DNA from: CAWBUW01 sp963792075
GTDB lineage: Bacteria > Chloroflexota > Anaerolineae > Anaerolineales > UBA4823
Direction of reading: 5' to 3'
Length of the DNA: 64,000 nucleotides
NCBI GenBank assembly: GCA_963792075.1
Contig: CAWBUW010000012.1
Location: 682,001 to 746,000 of the forward strand
Shown: positions 43,141 through 51,947 of the stretch, piece after piece
Layout of the letters: each line of letters opens with the position of its first letter
How positions within the stretch are numbered: the stretch's first letter is position 1
Notes under the pieces: generated by a model
What the model was told of the DNA's origin: nothing
The model's input: only the letters and a program-made list of their open reading frames with translations
The model's database searches: none
Made by a program: the position numbers and the translations under genes

Positions 43141-43869
43141 TTACTTGATCTCAAAAGTGACGTTTACTTCGACCGTCATCGTCATCTGTCCAGCCGAGAT
43201 GGGCACGCTTGCGCCACCCCCCATTCCTGCTGCATTCGCAGACTTGACGTCGTACAAAGGTATAGGGGAGCTATTATAGTAGCTGATGGATTGGACCGGC
43301 CCCAGTTCAACACCGGCCGCTTTGGCCAGTTCTTCAGCCTGGGAGCGAGCATGTGCAACCGCTTGAGCACGGGCGTCTGCTAGGAACTTGGTCTTATCTG
43401 CGACATCGAACGTGATGCCGTTGATGCTGTTTGCGCCAGCATCCACTGCAGTTCCAAGGATATCGCCCACTTTGGTCAGGTCACGCAAGGTCACGTAAAC
43501 CGTATTATCCACTACGAACTTAGAACCAAGCTTCTCACCGGTCGGGGCGTATTCATCCGCCGGATAAATGCTGAAATTGGTGGTCAGCAAATCCTTGGCG
43601 TCTACTCCAGCAGCCTTGAGTGCATCCATCACTGTCTGCGCCTGGGAATTATTGCTGGCAACGGCTTCTTTAGCATCCTTGTTCTCGGTATGCACACCGA
43701 TGGAGATATAGGCCACATCTGGGGTGAGTGCGGCCTGTGCGCTGCCAACTACATTAATGGAGTGCACGGGATTTCTGTCCTGGCTGGTGGCTCCCGCCGC
43801 ACAGGCGCTGAGCGCAATAGCGACAATCAGAACCAGAGAAAGTACGATTAATTTGTTACGATTTTTCAT
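43141..43869 (-). CDS. SIMPL-domain lipoprotein
   Basis: 242 residues. Signal peptide and lipobox LSAC (Cys23), then a SIMPL (DUF541) domain: ISIGVHTENKDAKEAVASNN, VTLRDLTKVGDILGTAVDAGANSI and AHARSQAEELAKAAGVELG. Anchored outside the cytoplasmic membrane. The family is linked to envelope stress and oligomer formation, without a defined reaction. Preceded by a GGAGG ribosome-binding site. Confidence 0.87.
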   Translation of the reverse strand: MKNRNKLIVLSLVLIVAIALSACAAGATSQDRNPVHSINVVGSAQAALTPDVAYISIGVHTENKDAKEAVASNNSQAQTVMDALKAAGVDAKDLLTTNFSIYPADEYAPTGEKLGSKFVVDNTVYVTLRDLTKVGDILGTAVDAGANSINGITFDVADKTKFLADARAQAVAHARSQAEELAKAAGVELGPVQSISYYNSSPIPLYDVKSANAAGMGGGASVPISAGQMTMTVEVNVTFEIK

Positions 43870-43940
43870 TCAAACCTCCAATGTTTGATTAGGTTACGTG
43901 ATCAAGACGATATATGGCCGAAAAAGTTCCCAATTAAAAA

Positions 43941-43981
43941 ACTCCTGTGGGGCTGGTGCGCGGCACCAGCCCCACAGGAGT
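43941..43981 (-). terminator. Intrinsic terminator after the S9 peptidase gene
   Basis: 19-bp perfect stem, arms 43941-43959 and 43963-43981, loop of three, followed on the minus strand by TTTTTT. The only long palindrome of this window with a proper T-run. Confidence 0.85.
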
Positions 43982-44002
43982 AAAAGCACTTTCTTTCTCA
44001 GC

Positions 44003-45895
44003 TTAACTATAAATCACGTATTGGCGCAAGAACTGCTCAACCGTTTTATAGTAATGCTCGAGGTTCTCCGGCTTTCGGAAGCCATGCCCTTCGCCAGGAT
44101 AGAGATGGTAGATATAGGGCACCCCGCGCTGGCGCAGAGCCGCCACCATATCATCGGATTGGTCGCGGCGGACCACCACATCCTCCTCGCCCTGGAATAC
44201 AGCAATGGGGTCCTGGATCTTATCCACGAAGAAAATCGGCGATCGCTGGCGGTAGACTTCCGCTGCCTCAGGCAGTGCCCCGAGCAGCGAATCGGAATAG
44301 CGCGCCTCAAACTTGTGCGTTTCCAACGCCGTAAACTGGTTGGCGATACCATACAAGCAAACGCCCGCCTTGAAGAACCCGGGGTAGTCTTCCAACGCTT
44401 TCAGCACGGTAAAACCGCCCGCGCTGCCTCCTAAGATCACCAGCTTGCCAGCATCCACTTTTCCTTGTTCGGCCAGGAAACGCGCCCCGCTGACACAATC
44501 TTGCACATCGTAAAGGCCCCAATTCAGGCGGAGCTTGTTGCGGTATTCCCGGCCATAGCCTGCGCTGCCGCGATAATTCACCACGAGGACAGCGTACCCC
44601 CGGCTGGTATAGAACTGCGTAGATGCGCTGAAAGAGGCCTCCCCCTGCCCGGTAGGGCCTCCATGGACATGCACCACCAGGGGAGGCAAGCCGATCCCCT
44701 CATAGCGAGGGTTCTGTGGCGGGTAGAACAAGCCATAGACAATCTCGTTGTCCATCCCAGGCCAGGTGACCGGCTGCGGCAGGGCATACTCCTGCAGGGA
44801 TAATTCTTCAGAGGTCGTGCGTTTCCAGATCCGGCTTTTCCCCTGCAAATCCACCGTAACCAGGCGCGGGGGAATATTCCCGGCCGAGGCAATCAGAGCC
44901 AGAGAAAGCCCGTCAGGAGAGACCGTGGGTTGGGACAGAGATTGGTAGGCAATATCCAGGTCGATCTGGCTTTCCTGCCCACCGCTCACTTCCACCCGCC
45001 ACAGGCTATCCATCCCTTCCTGGCTGCGCACGAAGAAAATAGTCTGGCCGTCCGCGCTGAAGCTGTAACTGCGCAGGCCTTGAATCCAGGCAGGCAGGCC
45101 ATGCTCCGCCGCGGCTGTCGTGAGCTGGCGGTGTTTGCCGCTGGCGAGCTCATACAAGTACAACTGCCACCAGCCCGTTTGATCAGAAACATAGGCCAGG
45201 CAGCGCCCATCCGGTGAAAACTCAGGCTGAAAGACGGCGATCTCCGTCCCACCCGCCACCACCTCGCAAGATTCCAGCCGCGCCTGGCCGCCTGCCGCCA
45301 GAGATAACCGGCCCAGGTAAAGCTGGGTGCCATCCCACGGCATTTGGGGATGGTCCCAGGCGATGAAGGCAATGCGCTGCCCATCTCCATGCCAGCAAGG
45401 CTGCATATAGAAATCATGCCCTGAAGCGAGCTTAACCGGCCAATCGCTGCCGTGAGCAGCAACCAGCGCCAGGCTGTCCTGCTCTTCGTAAGAGTGAACG
45501 AAGAGCACCTGGCTGCCATCCGGTGAAAGCTTTGGCGCAGCAGCAGCTCCAAATGCCGGCGTCAGCGGCTCTGGCAAGCCCTCTGCCAGAGGCTGGCGGT
45601 ATAAACGGCCCGAAGCCGCATCCGCGAAAATGGCCCATCCATGGCCCACCGTATAAGCGCCACCCCCGTACCCCAGGCGGCCACGGACAGAGAAATCACT
45701 GTTCAAATCACGCTCAGCCTGGCCATCCATTGGTTGCACGACGAGCGCGCTGCGTCCGGCACGCTCCTCCTGCCAGACCAGGGTGCCGCTGTGATCCCAG
45801 GCAACCTCGCTCAAACCGCCAGCCCGTCCCAGGCTGTACGGGGTGATGGGGCTTTCCCATATTCCAAATTGAGCCTGGGTTTTAGCTTTCTTCAT
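44003..45895 (-). CDS. S9-family prolyl oligopeptidase / acylaminoacyl peptidase
   Basis: 630 residues: N-terminal beta-propeller (repeats of the WxxD/P-type: SPDGSQVLFVHS, SPDGRCLAYVSD, SADGQTIFFVRS, SPDGLSLALIA), C-terminal alpha/beta hydrolase with GGSAGGFTVL (nucleophile Ser), a HVHGGPTGQG oxyanion loop, Asp in EEDVVVR and final His in GEGHGFRKPENL. No signal peptide, so cytoplasmic. Degrades short peptides or removes N-acylated residues. Overlaps the RNase HII stop by four bases; part of the operon rnhB-S9. Confidence 0.9.
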   Translation of the reverse strand: MKKAKTQAQFGIWESPITPYSLGRAGGLSEVAWDHSGTLVWQEERAGRSALVVQPMDGQAERDLNSDFSVRGRLGYGGGAYTVGHGWAIFADAASGRLYRQPLAEGLPEPLTPAFGAAAAPKLSPDGSQVLFVHSYEEQDSLALVAAHGSDWPVKLASGHDFYMQPCWHGDGQRIAFIAWDHPQMPWDGTQLYLGRLSLAAGGQARLESCEVVAGGTEIAVFQPEFSPDGRCLAYVSDQTGWWQLYLYELASGKHRQLTTAAAEHGLPAWIQGLRSYSFSADGQTIFFVRSQEGMDSLWRVEVSGGQESQIDLDIAYQSLSQPTVSPDGLSLALIASAGNIPPRLVTVDLQGKSRIWKRTTSEELSLQEYALPQPVTWPGMDNEIVYGLFYPPQNPRYEGIGLPPLVVHVHGGPTGQGEASFSASTQFYTSRGYAVLVVNYRGSAGYGREYRNKLRLNWGLYDVQDCVSGARFLAEQGKVDAGKLVILGGSAGGFTVLKALEDYPGFFKAGVCLYGIANQFTALETHKFEARYSDSLLGALPEAAEVYRQRSPIFFVDKIQDPIAVFQGEEDVVVRRDQSDDMVAALRQRGVPYIYHLYPGEGHGFRKPENLEHYYKTVEQFLRQYVIYS

Positions 45896-46548
45896 GATGG
45901 AATACTCCCGCGAAAAGTTAAACGGTGAATGGGCGAAGGGCCCTGGCGCCGGATTGCAGCCAGATGGAAAGCAGTGCCATAGCCTTTATGAACTGCCAGG
46001 CCATATCCCGGATACTGTTGGTCTAATTCTATCATCAGTCTGTCACGGGAAGTTTTGGCCAGCACAGATGCAGAGGCAATGCTAAGAGAACGGCAGTCGC
46101 CTTTGACGATTGCCGTCTGTTGCAGGTCACAGGCAGGCAAATGCAGAAAATCAAGCAGCAAATGCTGCGGCGGCAGCGGCAGCGACTGGATCGCCCGCAA
46201 GGCAGCCAGGCGGGTAGCCGGCACAATCCCCAGGGCGTCTATTTCCTGCGCTGATGCGAACCCCACCCCCCAGGCGGCTGCCAGGCGGCAAATCTGTTCC
46301 GCCCAGTATTCCCGCTGTCGCGGGGTCATTTGCTTGGAATCGCGCACCCCAGGTAGCAGATGCGCTATCTGAGAGTCTGCCGGCAAGATAACCACTGCGG
46401 CAGAAACCGGCCCCGCCAAAGAACCGCGCCCGGCCTCGTCGATCCCACCTACTCGAAGGAAACCTGCCTGCCACAGAGGCTGTTCGAACTGCAGATCGGG
46501 GGGAAGCCGTTTCGATGGCAGTTGTAGGTCCAACTGCCGCCTAGCCAC
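45892..46548 (-). CDS. rnhB: Ribonuclease HII
   Basis: 218 residues. Cuts RNA in RNA-DNA hybrids, especially single ribonucleotides. The signature GGIDEAGRGSLAGPV holds the acidic pair Asp37/Glu38; KQMTPRQREYWAEQI and LSIASASVLAKTSRDRLM are the further family blocks. Overlaps the GT2 gene upstream by eight bases and the S9 gene downstream by four. The window also has RNase HI, so both types coexist. Confidence 0.94.
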   Translation of the reverse strand: MARRQLDLQLPSKRLPPDLQFEQPLWQAGFLRVGGIDEAGRGSLAGPVSAAVVILPADSQIAHLLPGVRDSKQMTPRQREYWAEQICRLAAAWGVGFASAQEIDALGIVPATRLAALRAIQSLPLPPQHLLLDFLHLPACDLQQTAIVKGDCRSLSIASASVLAKTSRDRLMIELDQQYPGYGLAVHKGYGTAFHLAAIRRQGPSPIHRLTFRGSIPS

Positions 46549-47266
46549 GCCGGTATACCCCTTTCAAAGCATTCCAGCGGATGGTCAGCAAGTCCAGGCC
46601 CATGTGTACAGAATCACGCAGCACGTTGATTTTGCTCTCTGTGTTGTAATACCAGGGGATGGGGACTTCGACAATCCGGTACCCTAACAGGCGGCCAATA
46701 AAGAGGATCTCTACATCGAATGACCACCCGGGGAGTGTTTGCCGGCGAAAAAGTTGTTCGGCCACATCCCCGCGAAAGCATTTGAAACCACACTGTGTGT
46801 CTTGTAATCCGGGCAAAGCCAGCCAGCGGATCAACCAGTTATACCCGCGTCCGATGAAATGGCGGAGAGGCGGCTCATCATAGCGGACTGCGCCCGGAGC
46901 TTCGCGCGATGCAATCGCGATCCCATAATCAGAGAGTGCTGGCGGCAAGAAACGGTTGATCTCGCTGGGCGGCATTGAAAAATCAGAATCACACATGAAA
47001 CGATATTCACCCCTGGCTTCTAACATACCCCGCCGGACTGCCAGGCCTTTGCCGCGTTCCGGGTTCTGAATGACCCGCAGCATTGACTGAGAACTCGCAT
47101 AGGCCTCTGCGATCTGAAACGTGCGGTCCTGGCTGCCGTTTTCAACCACCAGGACTTCGTAAGTATAAGCTTGGGCCTGCAAAAAGAGAAAAACCTGCTC
47201 CAGGGTGGCGGGCAGGCGTTTTTCCTCATTATAGGCCGGGATAATAATGGACAGGAAAGGTGGCAA
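46541..47266 (-). CDS. Glycosyltransferase family 2 (dolichyl-phosphate beta-glucosyltransferase-like)
   Basis: 241 residues. GT-A fold: SIIIPAYNEEKRLPATLEQV, VVENGSQDRT, then CDSDFSMPPSEI with the DxD-like DSD. The segment LQDTQCGFKCFRGDVAEQLF and the following GWSFDVEILFIGRLLGYRIVEVP is typical for the ALG5-like branch. No membrane segments. It likely attaches a sugar to polyprenyl phosphate as donor for GT-C enzymes such as those at 5883 and 17288. The 3' end overlaps rnhB by eight bases. Confidence 0.85.
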   Translation of the reverse strand: MPPFLSIIIPAYNEEKRLPATLEQVFLFLQAQAYTYEVLVVENGSQDRTFQIAEAYASSQSMLRVIQNPERGKGLAVRRGMLEARGEYRFMCDSDFSMPPSEINRFLPPALSDYGIAIASREAPGAVRYDEPPLRHFIGRGYNWLIRWLALPGLQDTQCGFKCFRGDVAEQLFRRQTLPGWSFDVEILFIGRLLGYRIVEVPIPWYYNTESKINVLRDSVHMGLDLLTIRWNALKGVYRRG

Positions 47267-47275
47267 TCAAGCGCC

Positions 47276-48079
47276 TCAGGTGGTGAACAGGATGACGAAG
47301 ACCAGGCAAATCAAGATTAAAGCTTGTGCCCCTATCATGACACCCAGGATAATCCACTGAGAACGGTTCAGTTTCATCTTGCGCACGAGTGTCTCGGCTT
47401 GTTTAACTGCTTTTTGGGGAGCCTGGTTGGCTGGTTTTTCAGGCTTTGCTTCTGGTTCTGGCTCTGCTTCTTCGCTGGCCTTTTTTACCCCGGAGATGTA
47501 ATCCACCAGAGCCTGCACCTGGCGCGAATCCAGGAGAGCTTCATCCTGGCGCAATCCCTTCAGATACCGATCGACTGTATCCATTTGCAAGATACGCACG
47601 GTGGGGCGGATACTTTCGATATGGCTACCCGTATTGGCAAAGAAAAGCACCGGTTGAATTTCAGGATAGGATAAACCGCCATCCTGCATTAGAACATCCA
47701 GCCGGTCTGCCATCAGTTGTGTTTCCTGGATCAGGTTCCGCGCCGCCGGGCGGTAATTTTGGGAATTCTTTTCCATTTCGAGCCAGGTATCTTCCTTCGC
47801 TCGAAAGAACCCCTCCGCAGCGCTGAGGTTGATCGCCAACATGCAAGCTGGCCCAACCAATACACACGGAATGGCAAAGCCGGGGGCTTTCTTATTCTCG
47901 CCAGGGATTACTAGGTTGCGCACCAGCACATAATGGTTATCCAGGCCATTCGTAAACATCTGGGCCAGGGTATCCTGTGCTTTAGCGTCTGCATTTTTCA
48001 AGGCTTGCTGCAATTGGGATTGCAGCTTGCCGAAAGGGTTGCTTGAGTCCTGTGAACTGGAAAGATCAACCTGCTTCAT
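47276..48079 (-). CDS. NERD-like protein with C-terminal membrane anchor
   Basis: 267 residues. Residues 45-185 match the layout of the NERD nuclease-related domain (NHYVLVRNLVIP, then ARNLIQETQLMADRLDVLM, VLFFANTGSHIES, VRILQMDTVDRYLK), but the usual Asp/Glu-x-Lys metal-binding residues appear lost (position reads AINLSAAEG). A charged Glu/Lys/Pro linker (about 195-225) leads to one C-terminal membrane helix (about 243-265). Probably non-catalytic, facing the cytoplasm, tail-anchored. Classification is tentative. GGAG at 7 bases supports the ATG. Confidence 0.5.
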   Translation of the reverse strand: MKQVDLSSSQDSSNPFGKLQSQLQQALKNADAKAQDTLAQMFTNGLDNHYVLVRNLVIPGENKKAPGFAIPCVLVGPACMLAINLSAAEGFFRAKEDTWLEMEKNSQNYRPAARNLIQETQLMADRLDVLMQDGGLSYPEIQPVLFFANTGSHIESIRPTVRILQMDTVDRYLKGLRQDEALLDSRQVQALVDYISGVKKASEEAEPEPEAKPEKPANQAPQKAVKQAETLVRKMKLNRSQWIILGVMIGAQALILICLVFVILFTT

Positions 48080-48097
48080 GGATATTCTCCAAAAAGA

Positions 48098-48409
48098 TCA
48101 GACGAGCGGGACACCATCCAGATGATCCTGGTTGGCGGGGCTTTCGTTGACGGCCAATATAGAGACCCCAGCCCGCTCTATTAAGTGCAGCGGTTTTGAA
48201 AGGATAAAGTCGCTGGAATTAAATTCCTTGCGCTGGCCTACAAGGAATATCTTCCCTGCTTGCAGGCGCAGGACCAGTTCCTGGCGTGGAATAAGCACCA
48301 CGTCAGAAAAAGTAGGCCCACGCCGCTCATAGGCACGCACCCAGGCAACGGAACCATCGGGCGCATAACGTACTGCTTCAACAACACCATCGAACTTCTG
48401 TTTTGCCAT
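48098..48409 (-). CDS. Small conserved-type protein, unknown function
   Basis: 103 residues without membrane segments or signal peptide. The sequence looks like a small beta-barrel (VVEAVRYAPDGSVAWVRAYERRGPTFSDVVLIPRQEL followed by GKIFLVGQRKEF). No known motif recognised. Starts 30 bases after the tRNA-Pro 3' end on the same strand, and is followed by the NERD-like gene after 18 bases, so it may be co-transcribed with both. Confidence 0.6.
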   Translation of the reverse strand: MAKQKFDGVVEAVRYAPDGSVAWVRAYERRGPTFSDVVLIPRQELVLRLQAGKIFLVGQRKEFNSSDFILSKPLHLIERAGVSILAVNESPANQDHLDGVPLV

Positions 48410-48438
48410 CTATGCTTACCCCAGATTTTGAATTAAAG

Positions 48439-48512
48439 TCGGGGCGGGCGGACTCGAACCGCCGACCCCCGCGTCCCAAACGCGGTGCGCTGCCGAACTG
48501 CGCTACACCCCG
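48439..48512 (-). tRNA. tRNA-Pro (anticodon TGG)
   Basis: 74 bases, all four stems pair: acceptor CGGGGTG with CGCCCCG, D stem GCGC, anticodon stem CCGCG with CGCGG around the loop TTTGGGA (anticodon TGG, followed by G37), T stem GGCGG with CCGCC around TTCGAGT. Discriminator A. CCA is not encoded and must be added. G37 is the position methylated by TrmD, whose gene is at 34657. Confidence 0.97.
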
Positions 48513-48521
48513 AACGGAGTG

Positions 48522-48551
48522 AGTATAATGCGAACTGTCCTGGATCGTCAA
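48522..48551 (-). promoter_or_regulatory. Promoter of tRNA-Pro
   Basis: TTGACG, 18-base spacer, TATACT, ending 9 bases before the tRNA 5' end. Confidence 0.65.
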
Positions 48552-48566
48552 GGTGCAAACGGAAGC

Positions 48567-49007
48567 TTAAGGGATTCCGGCTGCCTGGCGGGCTAAATGG
48601 TCCACCCTTTCATTCTCAGCGTGCCCTTGATGGCCACGCACCCAATGCCAGGTAATGGGATGCATCTGCTGTGCCGCCTCCAGAGCTTGCCAAAGATCCA
48701 CATTAGCCAGCTCCCCACCCTTGCGCCGCCATCCCCGCGCCCGCCAGCGCGGCAGCCATTCGGTAATTCCACGGCGGAGATACTCCGAATCGGTGTAGAG
48801 ATCCACCTGGCAAGGCTGCTTGAGCGCGCGCAGCGCCTCGATCGCCGCGGTCAATTCCATGCGGTTGTTGGTCGTGCTGGGGTCCCTGCCGCTCAATTCC
48901 TTCTCATGTTGACCGTAACGCAGCAGCGCGGCCCAGCCGCCCGGTCCCGGGTTGGGGGAACAGGCGCCATCCGTATAGATAACGACCGGGGGCAGATCGG
49001 CAGGCAT
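48567..49007 (-). CDS. rnhA: Ribonuclease HI
   Basis: 146 residues, cytoplasmic. The catalytic set Asp13 (YTDGACSPNPGPGG), Glu51 (NNRMELTAAIEAL), Asp73 (YTDSEYLRRG) and Asp136 (ENERVDHLARQAA) is complete. The basic handle (RWRARGWRRKGGE) is present, as in E. coli. Removes RNA from RNA-DNA hybrids. Separated by seven bases from the upstream lipoprotein gene. Confidence 0.95.
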   Translation of the reverse strand: MPADLPPVVIYTDGACSPNPGPGGWAALLRYGQHEKELSGRDPSTTNNRMELTAAIEALRALKQPCQVDLYTDSEYLRRGITEWLPRWRARGWRRKGGELANVDLWQALEAAQQMHPITWHWVRGHQGHAENERVDHLARQAAGIP

Positions 49008-49013
49008 TTATTC

Positions 49014-50516
49014 TCAGCGCACCTGTGAAACCACTTCAGCGGCAACATCGTCCAGCACAGTCAGCAGCGCAGTGACTCGTTCAAGTTGAAAATCAGGAGC
49101 AAGCATCTGCTCCAGCGCATCATTGAGCACGCCACGCATGCTCCCCCAAGATGCCATTGCTGGCTCATCCCAAGCATAGGGCAGCCACACCAACGCCTGG
49201 CTCCATTGGGTTAATTGACCATTTGCCGGGCGGTCCGGCTGCAAAGCAGCCGCACGCACCGGAAAAACGCCGTTCGCCTCAGCCCAACCTGCCTGGTTCT
49301 TCGCAGATAGCAGCCAGCGCACAAATAACCAGGCAGCCAATTCTTGGGCAGGGGAAGATTTCACTACGTACAATCCTGGGCCATAGGTTTCGATGATTGG
49401 ATCCTCAACGTTTACCGGGAAAGGCAGGACAACCCACTCATCGGCGCTGCCCGCTTGCTTCAAGGCCTGCTGCTGCACAGGCAGGCTGGACAGACTGCCA
49501 ATCCAGGCCAGAGTCCGCCGCGCAGCAAACGCATCCGGCGCAGTCTCATCCACTGTGGACCAGGCACAGCCCTTGGCGATCAGTTCAACGATATACTCCC
49601 CGGCTTTCTCGGCGGCAGGGGTTTGAAAGGTATAGCCGCTGCCGTCCGCACGCATCACCTCGCCCCCAAAGGCATGGATCCAGCCTACCAGGAGCAAGGG
49701 GTCCCGAGTGATCAACCAGCCCCCGGTCCCGTCATTCTTTCGATCCTGGTCGTCGTGGTTAGCCTGGGCAGCCGCACACATCTGCTGGCGGAATTTTTCC
49801 GGGGTATCCGGCAGAGAGCGAGAACCCAATTCCTCGGCCCAGGTGCGGTTGTAAAGCATGACCAGGCCCGATCGATACCAGGGCACGCCCAGGCGCTTGG
49901 TCAGCGAGCTGCCGCTGTTGGAGCGGCGGGTGATCAAGTCCTGCGCCCAGAAACGGGGGTAAAAATCCTGCTGGTCGCCAGAGGCGAGGCCCCAGTCCTG
50001 GTCGGCGACAAAAGGAGTAAGGTCAGTCAGAAAGGTGCCGCTGGTATCCCATCGCCGGGCCTGGTTTGTATATGCAGCAATCAGCCCCGGTAAGCGTTTT
50101 TCGCCTTGCGCCAGGCGCACTTCCTCCTCCAAAACCCCTAGACTGGGATAATTTACCGGACGGATGGTGATCCCCCAGGTATTGGTTCGGTTGAACTCAC
50201 CCACCAGGGAACGCAAATAGACATCTGCCTCTCCTGAGGCAGTGTACCAGAATTCCACTTTCAGGCCGCGCAGCGCAGATGGCTTGACCTGTCGCAGGCC
50301 GGATGGCTGGGTAGGGGTCAGCGAAGGTTGGGGCGTTGTGGTTTTCAGGCGTACGTCACGTGTCTGCGTCGGCTGCGGGGGGGCGGTTGTTAGAGCCGGT
50401 GTGCCCGGCGTGGTCTCCACCGGCGCATCCGTCGGTACAGGCTGGCAAGCGAAAAGCAGGCCGGCCTGAAAGGCCAGCCAGATCACCAAAAGCCATTTGC
50501 CTGTCGAAGGTTTCAT
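49014..50516 (-). CDS. Extracellular solute-binding lipoprotein
   Basis: 500 residues. Lipoprotein signal with lipobox LFAC (Cys24), then a Pro/Thr linker to about residue 75, then a family 1 substrate-binding domain (AGVEFWYTASGE-like start GLKVEFWYTASGEADVYLRSLVGEFNRTN and TYGPGLYVVKSSPAQELAAWLFVRWLLSAKNQ at the end). Such proteins deliver sugars to ABC transporters, but no permease or ATPase gene is nearby. Predicted to be leaderless: a -10 box lies 9 bases before the ATG. The gene at 52000 encodes a related protein. Confidence 0.87.
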   Translation of the reverse strand: MKPSTGKWLLVIWLAFQAGLLFACQPVPTDAPVETTPGTPALTTAPPQPTQTRDVRLKTTTPQPSLTPTQPSGLRQVKPSALRGLKVEFWYTASGEADVYLRSLVGEFNRTNTWGITIRPVNYPSLGVLEEEVRLAQGEKRLPGLIAAYTNQARRWDTSGTFLTDLTPFVADQDWGLASGDQQDFYPRFWAQDLITRRSNSGSSLTKRLGVPWYRSGLVMLYNRTWAEELGSRSLPDTPEKFRQQMCAAAQANHDDQDRKNDGTGGWLITRDPLLLVGWIHAFGGEVMRADGSGYTFQTPAAEKAGEYIVELIAKGCAWSTVDETAPDAFAARRTLAWIGSLSSLPVQQQALKQAGSADEWVVLPFPVNVEDPIIETYGPGLYVVKSSPAQELAAWLFVRWLLSAKNQAGWAEANGVFPVRAAALQPDRPANGQLTQWSQALVWLPYAWDEPAMASWGSMRGVLNDALEQMLAPDFQLERVTALLTVLDDVAAEVVSQVR

Positions 50517-50525
50517 TGCGACGGA

Positions 50526-50531
50526 ATTATA
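50526..50531 (-). promoter_or_regulatory. -10 box close to the start of the lipoprotein gene
   Basis: TATAAT on the minus strand ending nine bases before the ATG at 50516, implying a leader of zero to three bases. The palindrome 50549-50591 covers the -35 position. Confidence 0.5.
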
Positions 50532-50548
50532 TCAAACAATAAATAGAT

Positions 50549-50591
50549 ACACACCGGTTGAAGTGTGCCAGGCGCACTTCAACCGGTGTGT
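50549..50591 (-). repeat. Long palindrome (copy G)
   Basis: 20-bp stem, arms 50549-50568 and 50572-50591, loop CAG, perfect except one G-T pair. Lies between the M23 peptidase stop and the lipoprotein promoter. No T-run. Confidence 0.8.
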
Positions 50592-50610
50592 AATAATTCT
50601 ATTCAACGCA

Positions 50611-51876
50611 TCAAGGCGACGGCAGGAAATTCCAGGGGTTGACCTTGCCGTAGACTTCATTCAGCATCTCGAAGTGCAAGTGCGGCCCGCTGGAGTTTCC
50701 GGTTGAGCCCATGGCGCCAATCACGCCGCCCTGGTAGACACTCTGCCCACAGCCGACCCCGATCACGCTCATATGGGCGTACAGAGACTGCCAACCATTG
50801 CCGTGATCAATCACGACCACATTCCCATAGCCGCGGTTGTTCCAACCAGAGTACACCACCACGCCATTATCGTCCGCATACAGCGCATCCCCCAGCGAAC
50901 CGGCGATATCGATCCCGTAGTGGTTGGTTGAGGGCGAATAATCATACCCGGAGAGGAAGTGGTTGTTGGTGGGCCAGATGAAGGCCCCAATCCCCACGGC
51001 GCCATCCATAATCGTGCCGCAGAAACCTGGGCCAAGCAAGCGGGCTACACCCGGGTTGTCACGCGAGATGCGCGGTGCGCTCCAGGTGACAAAGGCGCGC
51101 TCCCCGCCCGGTACGACCAACATCGTGCCTGGGGCAATATTCGGGTTCGACCAGTCCCCCAACGTGGCAGGGTCCAGGTGGTTCCCCGGCCAGTTGATGA
51201 TTGTTTCCGGAGTCACTTTATAACCGGTCGCCACGCCGTTCAAACCTTCGCCGGCCGACCACTTATGATAAGTGCCATCCACCGGGAGAATGAACAAAGA
51301 CTGTCCTGGGCGCAAGTTGTGTGGGTCATCGCCAAAGACATAGGTGTTTCCCCACATGATCGTCTCAGGCTTAAGCCCGAACTGCTCAGCAATGCCAAAG
51401 ATGGTATCACCGGTTTGCACAGTGTACGTGATCACTTCGGTGCGCGGGCGGGCAGGAATGGTCGTATGGATCAGCGCCAGGCGGGGGATACCAAACTGGT
51501 AAGGGCCGGTCATAGCTGCGAAAACAGGCAGCGCCGGGGGCGGGCCAGCCGGGGTTGGCGAGGGCAAAGCCGCAGCAAAGACGCTCTGCTGCACAGGCCC
51601 CACTTCTACCCGGTGGTCCTGCAGGTAAACGTAAAAAGCCCGCAGCGACCAAATGACGATCAGAAGCACAGCAACCGAAAGCAGGTGCGTCCCAACTCGA
51701 AAAACCGTCTCTCCCAACCCCATACGAGACAGGCTCTCCCAGGCAGCAAGCAGCTTATTAGTTTGTCTGGCAACCGGTTTGTGCCCAGCGTTGCCATGGG
51801 TGGAATTTCCTGACCGGGGTATTCCTAAATCGTCGTCCGCCTCAGGGAACTCTTCCAGAAAACGATCACTTGACAT
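50611..51876 (-). CDS. LysM / M23-family metallopeptidase (cell-wall hydrolase)
   Basis: 421 residues: acidic start, one membrane helix at about 58-78, LysM domains (YTVQTGDTIFGIAEQFGLKPETIMWGN about 137-163, then YKVTPETIINWPGNHLDPATL), C-terminal M23 peptidase with HYGIDIAGSLGDALYA (zinc His and Asp) and AHMSVIG... SGPHLHFEM (HxH). Expected to be anchored in the membrane and to cut peptidoglycan or pseudopeptidoglycan-like cross-links outside. The ATG at 51876 follows a promoter at 51902-51930; a longer frame from 51930 would begin inside that promoter. Confidence 0.92.
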   Translation of the reverse strand: MSSDRFLEEFPEADDDLGIPRSGNSTHGNAGHKPVARQTNKLLAAWESLSRMGLGETVFRVGTHLLSVAVLLIVIWSLRAFYVYLQDHRVEVGPVQQSVFAAALPSPTPAGPPPALPVFAAMTGPYQFGIPRLALIHTTIPARPRTEVITYTVQTGDTIFGIAEQFGLKPETIMWGNTYVFGDDPHNLRPGQSLFILPVDGTYHKWSAGEGLNGVATGYKVTPETIINWPGNHLDPATLGDWSNPNIAPGTMLVVPGGERAFVTWSAPRISRDNPGVARLLGPGFCGTIMDGAVGIGAFIWPTNNHFLSGYDYSPSTNHYGIDIAGSLGDALYADDNGVVVYSGWNNRGYGNVVVIDHGNGWQSLYAHMSVIGVGCGQSVYQGGVIGAMGSTGNSSGPHLHFEMLNEVYGKVNPWNFLPSP

Positions 51877-51901
51877 CAGTTGTGTTTCGCTCCACATAAT
51901 C

Positions 51902-51930
51902 ATCATAACATTACCCCGCCGCAGCGTCAA
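51902..51930 (-). promoter_or_regulatory. Promoter of the M23 peptidase gene
   Basis: TTGACG, 17-base spacer, TATGAT; transcription start predicted near 51895, so the true start codon is downstream (51876). Confidence 0.65.
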
Positions 51931-51947
51931 GCAAGTCTTATCTAATG

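Noticed and set aside
43941..43981. Member of the palindrome family
   Set aside because: It has a TTTTTT run directly after the stem in the direction of the S9 gene, so it is explained as a normal intrinsic terminator.
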